A stretch of DNA of 64,000 nucleotides from Tessaracoccus flavescens (lineage in GTDB: Bacteria; Actinomycetota; Actinomycetes; Propionibacteriales; Propionibacteriaceae), in contig NZ_CP019607.1 of the NCBI RefSeq assembly GCF_001998865.1, forward strand, positions 2,604,001 through 2,668,000, in the 5' to 3' direction. The first letter of the stretch is position 1. Each line of letters begins with the position of its first letter. The notes under the pieces were generated by a model. The model saw only the letters and a list, made by a program, of their open reading frames with translations. It had not been told where the DNA came from and did not search any database. The translations under genes and the position numbers were made by a program. Shown here piece after piece: positions 16,556-24,687 of this stretch.

Positions 16556-16672
16556 ATGAGCCACCTCGCCACCCTCCGTCGCGCGTCAACGCGGCCGGTG
16601 GCGACCATCACACAGTTCGAGGTGACGCCCCCAGCCACGGCCCAGGGCGGCGTCATCGTGGAGGAGTCATGA
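16556..16672 (+). CDS. Leaderless 38-codon ORF coupled to dapA
   Basis: ATG at 16556 opens a 38-codon frame (MSHLATLRRASTRPVATI, then TQFEVTPPATAQGGVIVEES) whose stop overlaps the dapA ATG as ATGA. It sits exactly where a leaderless transcript would begin. The peptide has no family I recognise. It may be a real small protein, a leader peptide that delivers ribosomes to dapA, or an attenuation device; no lysine run is present, which argues against a classical lysine attenuator. Confidence 0.5.
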   Translation: MSHLATLRRASTRPVATITQFEVTPPATAQGGVIVEES

Positions 16673-17571
16673 ACGACGACGACATGTCACCCGTCTTCGG
16701 CCGGGTGCTTTCGGCGATGGTAACGCCGTTTACGCCCGATGGATCCGAGGTCGACTACGCGCAGGTAGCGCGACTGGCCTCCTATCTTGTCGACGACCTC
16801 GGGCACGACGGCCTCGTCATCAACGGAACCACGGGCGAGTCTCCCACCACGACCGACGACGAGAAGCGCGCCATCCTTGACGCCGTCGTCACAGCTGTGG
16901 GCGACAGGGCGAGCATCGTGGCAGGCGTCGGAACGTTCTCCACGAAGCACACCATCGAGCTCGCCCGCCAGGCCGCATCGGTCGGTGTGGACGGACTCCT
17001 GGTCGTCACGCCCTACTACTCGCGACCCCCGGTCGACGCCCTCGAGGCCCACTTCCGCTCCGTCGCCGATGCGACCGAACTCCCGGTGATGCTCTACGAC
17101 ATCCCGCACCGCGCAGGGCTGCCGATCCCCGAGGACCTGATCATCCGCCTCGCGGAGCATCCCAACATCCGCGCGGTCAAGGACGCCAAGGGCGACGTCG
17201 CCTCCTCCTCGGCTGTCCTCGCCAACACCGAACTGGCCTACTACGCCGGCGACGACGCCATGCTGCTGCCGTTGCTCTCGGTCGGAGGCGCGGGCGTGGT
17301 CGGCACCTCCACCCACTTCACGGCATCCGCGGCGCGCGAGATCATCGAGCACCACCTCGCGGGTCGCGTCGATGAGGCCATCCTGGCCAACCGCCATGCG
17401 CTGCCCGCCTTCAGGGGTGTCTTCGCCACGCAGGGCTGCATGATGGTCAAGGCCACCCTCGCCGCCCGCGGCTTCGGCGTCGGTCCGTGCCGAGCCCCCA
17501 TGGGCGTGGTGGACGAGGACGTCGTGCACGACTACGCACAGCTTCTGGACAACCTCGGCTTCACCGAGTAG
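16669..17571 (+). CDS. dapA: 4-hydroxy-tetrahydrodipicolinate synthase
   Basis: DapA condenses pyruvate with aspartate semialdehyde at the entry of the lysine/diaminopimelate pathway. The 300-residue TIM-barrel protein has LSAMVTPFTPDGSEVDY, the substrate motif INGTTGESPTTTDDEK, VVTPYYSRPP, YDIPHRAGLPI and the Schiff-base lysine in IRAVKDAKGD. YDIPHR replaces the more common YNVPSR/YNIPGR, an actinobacterial variant. It follows the small ORF with a 4-nt overlap and is close to a sigE-type gene. Confidence 0.94.
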   Translation: MNDDDMSPVFGRVLSAMVTPFTPDGSEVDYAQVARLASYLVDDLGHDGLVINGTTGESPTTTDDEKRAILDAVVTAVGDRASIVAGVGTFSTKHTIELARQAASVGVDGLLVVTPYYSRPPVDALEAHFRSVADATELPVMLYDIPHRAGLPIPEDLIIRLAEHPNIRAVKDAKGDVASSSAVLANTELAYYAGDDAMLLPLLSVGGAGVVGTSTHFTASAAREIIEHHLAGRVDEAILANRHALPAFRGVFATQGCMMVKATLAARGFGVGPCRAPMGVVDEDVVHDYAQLLDNLGFTE

Positions 17572-17605
17572 AACCGCAGGAACGATTCGCGGTTTCCGTT
17601 CGTTG

Positions 17606-17628
17606 AAGCTGTGTAGGACTCACAGCTT
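17606..17628. promoter_or_regulatory. Perfect inverted repeat between dapA and sigE
   Basis: AAGCTGTG and CACAGCTT are exact inverse arms of 8 bp with a 7-bp centre. No U-run follows, so it could be a weak dapA terminator or an operator for the sigma factor gene. Confidence 0.45.
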
Positions 17629-17674
17629 GTTCACAGACTGACCTGTCAGGCTGGAAAACATGGAGAGGCGTTCA

Positions 17675-18253
17675 ATGTTCAGAGGCAACAAGGCAGCTAA
17701 GGCTGACCCTGCCGCTTGGACCGCGCCCACCTGGCAGGAACTCGTTCGTGACCACTCCGCGCAGGTCTACCGACTGGCCTACCGCCTGACGGGAAACCCG
17801 CACGATGCCGAGGATCTGACGCAGGACGTCTTCGTGAAGGTGTTCAAGTCGATCCACACCTTCCAGCCCGGAACCCTCGAGGGCTGGTTGCACCGCATCA
17901 CCATCAATCTCTTCCTCGACCAGGCGCGTCGTCGCCAGCGGATCCGGATGGACGCGCTCAGCGCCGCCCCGGAAGCCGTCTGGGGCTCGTCGAGCGGGCC
18001 GGAGGAGCTGCACGCCGATCTCGAGCTCGACGGTGACGTCGCGGCCGCCCTGGACGCGCTCAAGCCTGAGCAGCGGGTCGCTGTCGTCCTGTGCGACATC
18101 GAGGGGCTCAGCTACGAGGAGATCGCCGCGGTGCTCGATGTGAAGCTCGGTACCGTGCGCAGCCGCATCGCCCGCGGCCGCGCCGCCCTGCGCGATGCAC
18201 TCGCGCACAGGGCACCCACCGATGGTCGGACGCGTTACGCCGGGGTCAACTAG
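17675..18253 (+). CDS. sigE: SigE-like ECF RNA polymerase sigma factor
   Basis: The 192-residue ECF sigma factor has region 2 ([31 protein letters not shown]) and region 4 ([46 protein letters not shown]). Similarity and context (O-methyltransferase upstream; anti-sigma, TatB and Mrp downstream) match mycobacterial SigE, an envelope-stress sigma factor. I prefer ATG 17675 (MFRGNK) over 17660 because GGAGAGG precedes it at good spacing. The stop TAG is immediately followed by the anti-sigma ATG. Confidence 0.9.
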   Translation: MFRGNKAAKADPAAWTAPTWQELVRDHSAQVYRLAYRLTGNPHDAEDLTQDVFVKVFKSIHTFQPGTLEGWLHRITINLFLDQARRRQRIRMDALSAAPEAVWGSSSGPEELHADLELDGDVAAALDALKPEQRVAVVLCDIEGLSYEEIAAVLDVKLGTVRSRIARGRAALRDALAHRAPTDGRTRYAGVN

Positions 18254-19675
18254 ATGGCAGCCTGCTGCGCACGTATCCGCGACGACCTGTCGGCCTACGC
18301 CGACGACACCCTCGCGCCCAAGCGCTGGGAGCAGGTGAGCTACCACCTCGCAGGTTGTGCGGCCTGCCGTGCCGACCTTGCCGCCATCACCTCGGTGTGC
18401 AGCGAACTGAGCCGCTGCCGTGAGACCTCCACCGCCCCCGACGCCCTGGCGGCGAGGCTTGAGTCCATCGCGGGGGAGTCGGCAGGCATGCCGCTCTACA
18501 TGGCGAGCGGGAGCGGAGAGCTTCCCTCGGCCCGCCGGACAAGGACCCGCCGCGTCGCCCAGGGCGGCGTGGCGCTGCTCGCCGTCGTGATGTCGGCCGT
18601 CGTGCTCGCCGTGCTGATCGCCCCCGACCCGGCACGACTCACCGACCCGGTCAAGACGGCCCGTGAACAGTTCTCCATGTCGACCTCGGCGGTCAGCGTC
18701 AACGAGGCGGTGGGTGCAGTCCTGCTCGCCTCCGAGCGTGGCGCCGACTTCGGCCAGTCCGTCAGCTACCAGCAGCGCGGCACCGACAGTCGCCTCGCCA
18801 GGATCTCCGCCGACCGAGCGTCGCGCCTGCTCCGCGGGGCCACCGAGTCCGACGCCTCCCTGACCGGGACCCAGAAGGTGTGGGTCTCTGACGGAAAGGG
18901 CCTCTACCGCACCGCCGACGTGCGCACCACGAAGGTGGCGGGGGAGGGCGCCCAGCTCGAGGTGCTCGACGCCCGCGGCGACCGCTTCATGTCGAGCTTC
19001 CTGCCCGCCTTCGGGGCCCGCCCCGTCGAGGCACCGGAGGAGTGGACCTTCTCGGAGAGCATGCTTCCCGAACAGGTGGGCGACCGCAGCGCCGTCCGGC
19101 TGCTCGCCACCGTCGACGGTGCCCCGGCTGCCGCCTGGTGGCTCGACACGCAGACCGGCGTCCTGCTCTGGACCGAGCGCTATGACGGCGCCGGCGACGT
19201 GCAGCTGGCTATGGGGTACAAGGACCTCCACTACGGCGACGCGACGCTCAGCGACGACATCACCCAGCACATCTCCCTCGAACCGGCCTCGGCGAGCCAG
19301 ACCGAAGGCTGGTGCATCGGGCTGCCCGAATGCCCGCAGGAGGTGGCAGGCCTGCCGCTCGTTGCGTACTCGTCCTCCGACCGGCAGGGCCACCGCTCCA
19401 TGATGCTCGTCTATTCCGACGGCTTCGAGTCGGCGGTGGTCGGCTGGACCGAGGGGGCGCTCGAGGGGGGCTCCGGCGAGCTCGTCGACCAGCGCGCAGG
19501 AGCGCCGACCGTCGCCCTCTGGCAGGCCGACGAGGCTGTGGTCTGGGTGACGTCGAACGGCTCCGAGCAGATGATCCGCGAGATCGGCGAGCAGTTGCCT
19601 CAGCACGCCGAGCACCACGCCTCGCTGCTGGATCGGGTCAGGGCCGGCCTCGGCCGCCTGGTCCCGGTCGGCTGA
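18254..19675 (+). CDS. Fused anti-sigma factor: zinc ZAS domain, membrane helix, RseB-like domain
   Basis: The 473-residue protein has a cytosolic zinc anti-sigma domain with H31-x3-C35-x2-C38 (HLAGCAAC), a membrane helix at 103-123, and a 350-residue outer part. The outer part (GADFGQSVSYQQRG onward, with WWLDTQTGVLLWTERYDGAGDVQLAMGYKDLHYGD) resembles the MucB/RseB lipocalin-like N-terminal domain that senses outer lipids or misfolded protein. In proteobacteria RseA and RseB are separate; here both functions appear in one chain. It should hold the adjacent SigE at the membrane until proteolysis. The ATG abuts the sigE stop. Confidence 0.82.
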   Translation: MAACCARIRDDLSAYADDTLAPKRWEQVSYHLAGCAACRADLAAITSVCSELSRCRETSTAPDALAARLESIAGESAGMPLYMASGSGELPSARRTRTRRVAQGGVALLAVVMSAVVLAVLIAPDPARLTDPVKTAREQFSMSTSAVSVNEAVGAVLLASERGADFGQSVSYQQRGTDSRLARISADRASRLLRGATESDASLTGTQKVWVSDGKGLYRTADVRTTKVAGEGAQLEVLDARGDRFMSSFLPAFGARPVEAPEEWTFSESMLPEQVGDRSAVRLLATVDGAPAAAWWLDTQTGVLLWTERYDGAGDVQLAMGYKDLHYGDATLSDDITQHISLEPASASQTEGWCIGLPECPQEVAGLPLVAYSSSDRQGHRSMMLVYSDGFESAVVGWTEGALEGGSGELVDQRAGAPTVALWQADEAVVWVTSNGSEQMIREIGEQLPQHAEHHASLLDRVRAGLGRLVPVG

Positions 19676-19691
19676 TCGCCGCGGCTCCGGG

Positions 19692-19697
19692 TACGGT
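19692..19697 (+). promoter_or_regulatory. -10 box of leaderless tatB
   Basis: TACGGT lies 6 nt before the GTG at 19704. Confidence 0.6.
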
Positions 19698-19703
19698 AGC
19701 CCT

Positions 19704-20126
19704 GTGTTCGGCATCGATGCGGTAGATCTGCTCATCATTCTCGTGCTGGCCGTCGTCATGTTCGGCCCCGAGAAGCTGCCGCAGTATTCCCGCAAGGCGG
19801 CCCGCGTCTTCGTCTACCTGCGCGACATCGCCAACAACGCCAAGAACACCATCGGCACCGAGCTCGGCCCCGAGTACGCCAACATGGAGTTGAAGGATCT
19901 CAACCCGAAGACGTTCATCGCCAAGCAGTTGCAGAACGAGGTCGCTCTCATCGACGAGGCGAAGCGCGAGCTGCAGGAGGCGCAGGACATGCTCAAGACG
20001 AGCAAGAGCGAGGCTGAAGGCGCCGTGAAGAAGTCTTCCGCGACCTCGGCGATCGCCGAACCGGCCGAGACCGCCCTCGAGCTGGTCGGGCCAAGGATCT
20101 CGCCCTTCGATCCCGAGGCGACATAG
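19704..20126 (+). CDS. tatB: Sec-independent protein translocase subunit TatB
   Basis: The 140-residue protein has the TatA/B fold: membrane helix DLLIILVLAVVMFGPEKLP with the FGPEKLP hinge, then an amphipathic helix (QYSRKAARVFVYLRDIANNAK) and a long charged tail. The acidic residue before the helix and the long tail favour TatB over TatA. TatB works with TatC to recognise twin-arginine signals in the membrane. It starts with GTG and has its own -10 box. Placement next to sigE/anti-sigma and mrp is the usual actinobacterial arrangement. Confidence 0.88.
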   Translation: MFGIDAVDLLIILVLAVVMFGPEKLPQYSRKAARVFVYLRDIANNAKNTIGTELGPEYANMELKDLNPKTFIAKQLQNEVALIDEAKRELQEAQDMLKTSKSEAEGAVKKSSATSAIAEPAETALELVGPRISPFDPEAT

Positions 20127-20131
20127 CCAGC

Positions 20132-20452
20132 TCAGAGGTCGTCGAGCGTGAGCGCCTCGTAGCAGTGGTAGGCGGGCTCCTCGTAGGGATGGGCCCGCAG
20201 CATCGCGGAGACGGCGTCGTGCGCCCACTCACGCGGACACACGCACTCGATTCGGACCTCGTCAACGACGCTCGGTGCGCCCACCCCGCCCAGGAACGGG
20301 TCCGCCCCTGCTCCGGGAGTGAACCGGCCCTCGCCGCGGGAACTGAAGCTGCAGGCGGTGTAGGCACCTATGGCGCCCGCACCCGCACCCGCCAGCGCCG
20401 CGCGGACCGCGTCGGCGTGGCTGGCAGGCACGAAGCAGACGATGACCAGCAC
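20132..20452 (-). CDS. NIF3/YqfO-like small domain protein
   Basis: The 106-residue product reads LVIVCFVPASHADAVRAALA, AGAIGAYTACSFSSRGEGRF and ends LRAHPYEEPAYHCYEAL. This is the stand-alone form of the PII/CutA-like domain inserted in NIF3/YqfO proteins (the AHPYEEPAY signature). The GTG at 20452 lies 5 nt after the mrp stop, so it is co-transcribed with mrp. It converges with tatB, leaving only 5 nt between the stops and no hairpin. Function unknown. Confidence 0.78.
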   Translation of the reverse strand: MLVIVCFVPASHADAVRAALAGAGAGAIGAYTACSFSSRGEGRFTPGAGADPFLGGVGAPSVVDEVRIECVCPREWAHDAVSAMLRAHPYEEPAYHCYEALTLDDL

Positions 20453-20457
20453 GGCCG

Positions 20458-21612
20458 TCAGGACGTCGCCAGGGGGATGCGCTGGCCGAGCAGGCCGCGC
20501 TTCTTCTCGGCGACCTTCGCCGCGAGGTCGGTGATCGCCTGAGCGGCGGGGTGGTCGGGGAGTGCATCCACGATCGGGGTGCCCCGGTCGCCGCCGGCGA
20601 GCAGGTTCTCGTCGAACGGGATCTGGGCGAGCACCGGGACCTCGTAGACGAGCCGTTCGGTGAGCGCCTCCGCCACCGTCTCGCCGCCGCCCGAGCCGAA
20701 CAGCTCGATCCGCTCGGTCTCGCCGCAGTGGCTGCATGGACGCTCGAGCCAGCTCATGTTCTCGACCACGCCGAGCACGCGCTGCTCGAGGATGTGCGCC
20801 ATCGTTCCCGCTCGCTCGGCGACCTCGGAGGCCGCGGTCTGCGGGGTGGTCACCACGATCACCTCGGAGTTGGGGATCTTCTGGCCCAGCGACATTGCCA
20901 CGTCTCCGGTGCCGGGAGGCAGGTCGAGCAGCAGGTAGTCGAGGTCGCCCCAGTACACGTCGGCGAGGAGCTGGGTGAGGGCGCGGTCCATGATGGGGCC
21001 GCGCCACGCCACGACCTGGTCGCGCGAGGGCTTGAGCATGCCGACGGAGATCACCTTGAGGCCGCGGGCCGCGGGAACAGGCATGATCATGTCGTCGACG
21101 ACGGTCGGTCGGGTGTCGCCGAGGCCGAGCAGATCCGGCACCGAGTGGCCGTAGATGTCTGCGTCGAGGATGCCGACGGAGCGACCCTGTGCCGCGAGCG
21201 CCAGCGCGAGGTTCACCGTCACGGAGGACTTGCCGACGCCGCCCTTTCCAGAGGCGATGGCGATCACGCGGGTGAGGTTGCCCGGCTGCGCGAAGGGGAT
21301 CACGCGCTCCGCCTGACCGCCGCGCAGCATGGTGCGCATGGCGTCGCGCTGCTCGTCGTTCATCACGCCGAGTTCCACGTCGACGCTCGTGACACCCTCG
21401 ACCTTCGAGACGGCGTCGGTGACGCGCGTGGTGATCTCCGAGCGCATGGGGCAACCGGAAACGGTCAGCAGCACGCGGACGAAGACGGAACCGGCGTCGT
21501 CGGCGCGGACCTCGTCGACCATGCCGAGGTCGGTGATGGGGCGGCGGATCTCCGGATCCTCCACCTCGTGGAGTGCCGCCCGGACGTGCGGAAGAAGGGG
21601 GTTTTCGCTCAC
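20458..21612 (-). CDS. mrp: Mrp/NBP35-type iron-sulfur cluster carrier ATPase
   Basis: Mrp (ApbC) binds and passes on Fe-S clusters. The 384-residue protein has an N-terminal MIP18/DUF59 domain (HEVEDPEIRRPITDLGMV ... VSGCPMRSEITTRV), a deviant Walker A loop SGKGGVGKSSVTVNLALAL, DLPPGTGDVAMSL, and the C-x2-C pair in ERPCSHCGETERIELFG that bridges a cluster at the dimer interface. GTG start with GGGAGA before it. In actinobacteria mrp usually lies near tatB and sigE, as here. Confidence 0.92.
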   Translation of the reverse strand: MSENPLLPHVRAALHEVEDPEIRRPITDLGMVDEVRADDAGSVFVRVLLTVSGCPMRSEITTRVTDAVSKVEGVTSVDVELGVMNDEQRDAMRTMLRGGQAERVIPFAQPGNLTRVIAIASGKGGVGKSSVTVNLALALAAQGRSVGILDADIYGHSVPDLLGLGDTRPTVVDDMIMPVPAARGLKVISVGMLKPSRDQVVAWRGPIMDRALTQLLADVYWGDLDYLLLDLPPGTGDVAMSLGQKIPNSEVIVVTTPQTAASEVAERAGTMAHILEQRVLGVVENMSWLERPCSHCGETERIELFGSGGGETVAEALTERLVYEVPVLAQIPFDENLLAGGDRGTPIVDALPDHPAAQAITDLAAKVAEKKRGLLGQRIPLATS

Positions 21613-21648
21613 TCTCCCAGCGTTCCGCGCTGAAGCGCCAGAAGCAAA

Positions 21649-22212
21649 TCAGGAACGGGCCGGACGACTCATGCCGTCAGCCAGCAGCAGAATCGTCGCG
21701 CGGGCCTGTGCAGGATCGAAGGGGCCGAACACGCCCGAGACGGCCAGCGTCGCGTAGCCGTGCGCGATCGACCACGCGGCCCTTGCGCGCTGGGAGAACT
21801 GCGCCCGCTGGCCCTCCTCCGCAGCGTCCTCGCTCGCGGTCTGCGCGAGCACCGCCCGCATCTTGGCGAGCGCGACGAGAAGGTTCGGGTCCTTGGTGTT
21901 GACGAGGGCGGGCTTGAACATCACCTCGAAGTGGCCGGACTTCTCGAGCATCCACTCGATGTAGGCCATGCCTGCCTCGATCGGGTCGGGGCAGATCGGG
22001 CGCAGGTGCGCGGCGAGCTGTTCGTAGCCCTCGGTGGCGAGCGCCGTGAGCAGGCCGCGCTTGTCGGAGAAGTGGTGTCTGATGGCCGCGTGGGTAACGC
22101 CGAGAGAGCGCGCCAGGGCCCTCAGACTCAGAGCCTCGACGCCTACCTTGGCTGCCTCGGCCGCGGTCGCGTCTAGCATCGCGCGTCGCAGGTCACCGTG
22201 GTGGTACGTCAT
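21649..22212 (-). CDS. TetR-family regulator
   Basis: This 187-residue protein begins TYHHGDLRRAMLDATAAEAAKVGVEALSLRALARSLGVTHAAIRHHFSDKRGLLTALA, a typical TetR helix-turn-helix. The C-terminal part resembles the TetR_C_33-type ligand domain (GMAYIEWMLEKSGHFEVMFKPAL). ATG 22212 is chosen because TATGCT lies 7 nt upstream; the longer frame to 22224 or 22341 would cross that promoter. Its target is unclear: upstream 22226-22429 has no gene and the next genes read away. A short inverted repeat GGATA-N7-TATCC (near 22241) may be its operator. Confidence 0.85.
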   Translation of the reverse strand: MTYHHGDLRRAMLDATAAEAAKVGVEALSLRALARSLGVTHAAIRHHFSDKRGLLTALATEGYEQLAAHLRPICPDPIEAGMAYIEWMLEKSGHFEVMFKPALVNTKDPNLLVALAKMRAVLAQTASEDAAEEGQRAQFSQRARAAWSIAHGYATLAVSGVFGPFDPAQARATILLLADGMSRPARS

Positions 22213-22219
22213 GGCCTTC

Positions 22220-22225
22220 AGCATA
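22220..22225 (-). promoter_or_regulatory. -10 box of leaderless tetR
   Basis: Minus-strand TATGCT, then 7 nt, then the ATG at 22212. Confidence 0.6.
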
Positions 22226-22429
22226 CCTGTCCGACCATGGGATATGTCACCTATCCTGCCAGTGGAAAGTGACCAGTGGCAAGGGAAAAGTGCTGACAAG
22301 GAGGGGGTAATCCCAGCGCGACAAGCCTGTTTGGTGTCCACACCGTCGCGGGTGTTTGTCCGGATGTGGGGATCCTTGTCGAATTCGCGAGAAATCTTCC
22401 GAAATCAGGCGGCGAAAAGGACCAACCGG

Positions 22430-22822
22430 TCAGTTACCACCGTGTTGATCGAGGGCGTCGCACAGCAGGACGATGCTCGTCGCGAGCAGCGCCGGGAGCC
22501 AGAGAGAGGCGAGCGAGCCGAGCACCACGATGGCCGGGCCGGCGACGAGATTGACCGTCAGCCGCTCCTTGTAGCCGAGACGGCGACGAGATCCGGGAGC
22601 GAGCCAGAACCGCCAGACGGCGGCGTAGGCCAGCACGAAGAGGCCTGCGGCGAGGGCGCCGACCCACCAGCCGCCCGCGATCCGCCACAGCGAGGCTGCT
22701 CCGATCACCAGCAGCGCGAGGTGCCCGATCAGGAGCACGACCCCGAACCAGCGCACCTCTGTGGCGGGGGAGCCCTCGATCTCGGCCACCTGGTCCGGAT
22801 GGACCTCGCTGTTCTCGGTCAT
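22430..22822 (-). CDS. Small membrane protein, unknown
   Basis: The 130-residue product has an acidic N-terminus and four hydrophobic segments (about 24-46, 50-70, 90-106 and 107-122) separated by a basic loop (PGSRRRLGYKERL). No known domain is recognised. Its ATG overlaps the DUF1003 stop (ATGA), so it is the last gene of the mgtE-like / DUF1003 operon and may work with them at the membrane. Confidence 0.7.
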   Translation of the reverse strand: MTENSEVHPDQVAEIEGSPATEVRWFGVVLLIGHLALLVIGAASLWRIAGGWWVGALAAGLFVLAYAAVWRFWLAPGSRRRLGYKERLTVNLVAGPAIVVLGSLASLWLPALLATSIVLLCDALDQHGGN

Positions 22823-23310
22823 CGCTCCTCCTCGGTGCGCTCAAGGCGTTCGGCCAGCTCGCGCAGTTCGCTGCGCAACTCGCCACGGACGAAGTCGCGC
22901 GTGGCCAGTTCGCCGAGATGCATGCGGATGGCCGCGATCTCGCGGGCGAGGAAGTCCATGTCAGCGCGGGACTGGGCCGCGATCCTTCGGTCCTCCTCGA
23001 GGCTCAGCTGGTCGCGCCGCTCCTGTCTGTTCTGGGCGAGCAGGATCAACGGCGCCGAGTAGGAGGCCTGTGTCGAGAAGAAGAGGTTGAGCAGGATGAA
23101 CGGGTAAGGGTCCCACTTGAGGCCGAAGATGCCGATCAGGTTCAGCAGGATCCAGACCACCACGAACACCGTCATGTAGACGAGGAACTTCGCGGTGCCC
23201 ATGAAGCTGGCCACACCTTCGGCGAACCGGCCGAAGGTCTCGGAGTCGACCGAGACCTTCGGCAGTCGCCGGCGTTCGCCTGGCTGGGAGAGGGGGTTGC
23301 GCTCAGCCAT
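22819..23310 (-). CDS. DUF1003 membrane protein
   Basis: This 163-residue protein fits DUF1003: FGRFAEGVASFMGTAKFLVYMTVFVVVWILLN, WDPYPFILLNLFFSTQASYSAPLILLAQNRQERRD, and a coiled C-terminal helix (RADMDFLAREIAAIRMHLGEL). Two membrane helices are expected at about 42-62 and 70-92. The family recurrently follows MgtE-N/CBS proteins in actinobacteria, as here, with an 8-nt overlap. Function is not known; metal transport-linked roles have been suggested from context. Confidence 0.9.
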   Translation of the reverse strand: MAERNPLSQPGERRRLPKVSVDSETFGRFAEGVASFMGTAKFLVYMTVFVVVWILLNLIGIFGLKWDPYPFILLNLFFSTQASYSAPLILLAQNRQERRDQLSLEEDRRIAAQSRADMDFLAREIAAIRMHLGELATRDFVRGELRSELRELAERLERTEEER

Positions 23311-24574
23311 CGCTCACCTCGCTCGCCTCGACCTCGTCCATCTGGTCGCCGCGCCAGTCGTCGGGAAGCATGTGGTCGAGCACGTCGTCGACCGTGACGG
23401 CCCCGACGAGGTGACCGTCGGCGTTGACCACGGGGGCGACCACGAGGTTGTAGGTGGCGAAGAAGCGGCTGACCTGGGTCAGCGGCGCCTGGGGCGAAAG
23501 AGTCTCGAGGTACTCGTCGAGCAGCGTCGCCACAAGGGTCGTCGGCGGTTCGCGCAGCAGACGCTGCGTATGCACCGCCCCGATGTAGCGCCCCGACGGC
23601 GTCTCCAGCGGCGGGCGGGTGACGAACACCATCGACGCGAGCGCAGGGGTGAGTGACTCCTTGCGGACGTTGGCCAGCGCCTGCGCGACGGTCGCGTCGG
23701 TGTCGAGGACGACCGGCTCGGGCGTCATCATGCCGCCCGCGGTGAACTCCTCGTAGATGAGCAGGCGGCGCACGTCGCGCGCCTCCTCGGGTTCCATCCT
23801 CTGCAGGAGGTCCTCGGCCACGTCGGAGGGGAGGTCCTTGATCAGGTCGGCGGCGTCGTCGGGATCCATCTCGGCGAGCACGTCGGCCGCCCGCTCGGTG
23901 TCGAGCTGCGAGATCAGTTCGATCTGCTCGTCCTCGGGCAGCTCCTCGAGAGCCTCGGCGAGGGTCTCGTCATCGAGCGCCTCGACGACGGCGGCGAGCG
24001 ACTCGGGCGCCAGGTCGTGCAGCTCCTGGGCGATGTCTGCCGCCTTCATGTCGGAGAACTCGGCGATCAGGTGGGCAGGGGTGCGGCCAGTGCGCAGGAT
24101 GAGCTCGGGGATCTCCTTCCAGGACACCACCTGGGCCTCGCCGCGGCCGCCGAAGCCGAACCGCCCGACGCGGGTGGAGGCGCGCAGCGCGACCGAGGCC
24201 AGCTCCCACTCGCGGTTGCGGACCTGGTGCATCGACACGTCGAAGATCTTGGTACGGCTCTCACGTCCGATGCTGCGGTCGAACAGGTCGCCTGCGATCA
24301 GCACCTCCGTCTCGCGCCGCTGGAACCGTCGGGTGTCCACCTGGCCGAGGATCGCGACCTGGGCAGGGGAGATGTCGTGCACGCGCAACATCGGCACGAA
24401 GATCCGGGCGCGCGCGAACAGCTCCGCGACGAGTCCCTTGACCCGCGGGGCGAGCCCGTCCGCGCGCAGATAGCAGACCACGTCTTTGACGCGACCAACC
24501 TGATCGCCCGCCGCATCGACGATAGGAAGCCCGATCACGCGCGAGATGAAAACCTCGGATTCCGATGCGACCAT
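23303..24574 (-). CDS. MgtE N-terminal/CBS-domain protein lacking a channel domain
   Basis: The 423-residue protein has PRC-barrel-like segments first (FISRVIGLPIVDAAGDQVGRVKDVVCYL), then an MgtE N-domain of helical repeats (LIAEFSDMKAADIAQELHDL ... LISQLDTERAADVLAEMDPDDAADLIKDL), then two CBS domains (GGMMTPEPVVLDTDATVAQAL; VVAPVVNADGHLVGAVTVDDVLDHML). MgtE itself senses cytosolic Mg2+ with these parts but also has a membrane pore; no membrane helix exists here. A soluble sensor controlling the DUF1003 partner is a reasonable inference. Confidence 0.88.
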   Translation of the reverse strand: MVASESEVFISRVIGLPIVDAAGDQVGRVKDVVCYLRADGLAPRVKGLVAELFARARIFVPMLRVHDISPAQVAILGQVDTRRFQRRETEVLIAGDLFDRSIGRESRTKIFDVSMHQVRNREWELASVALRASTRVGRFGFGGRGEAQVVSWKEIPELILRTGRTPAHLIAEFSDMKAADIAQELHDLAPESLAAVVEALDDETLAEALEELPEDEQIELISQLDTERAADVLAEMDPDDAADLIKDLPSDVAEDLLQRMEPEEARDVRRLLIYEEFTAGGMMTPEPVVLDTDATVAQALANVRKESLTPALASMVFVTRPPLETPSGRYIGAVHTQRLLREPPTTLVATLLDEYLETLSPQAPLTQVSRFFATYNLVVAPVVNADGHLVGAVTVDDVLDHMLPDDWRGDQMDEVEASEVSDG

Positions 24575-24581
24575 GCAGGCA

Positions 24582-24587
24582 AATCTA
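24582..24587 (-). promoter_or_regulatory. -10 box of leaderless mgtE-like operon
   Basis: Minus-strand TAGATT, then 7 nt, then the ATG at 24574. Confidence 0.6.
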
Positions 24588-24624
24588 GTGGCTGGAAGGC
24601 GATCTGCGCGCGGCGCGCCCAGCG

Positions 24625-24630
24625 TAGAGT
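24625..24630 (+). promoter_or_regulatory. -10 box of the stress-type membrane protein gene
   Basis: TAGAGT lies 57 nt before the GTG at 24688, giving a leader of about 50 nt with an AGGAGG ribosome site. Confidence 0.5.
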
Positions 24631-24687
24631 GGTCTCGTCAGCGGCCGGAGGTGGTGCCGCAGCGCAGATCCCATCCAGGAGGACCCC

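Noticed and set aside
17672..19795. 707-codon minus-strand frame opposite sigE and its anti-sigma gene
   Set aside because: Shadow of two real genes; its translation has no domain and the opposite strand has the motifs.
22226..22429. Gene in the gap upstream of tetR
   Set aside because: No open frame with coding composition; only the tetR promoter region and a short inverted repeat are seen.
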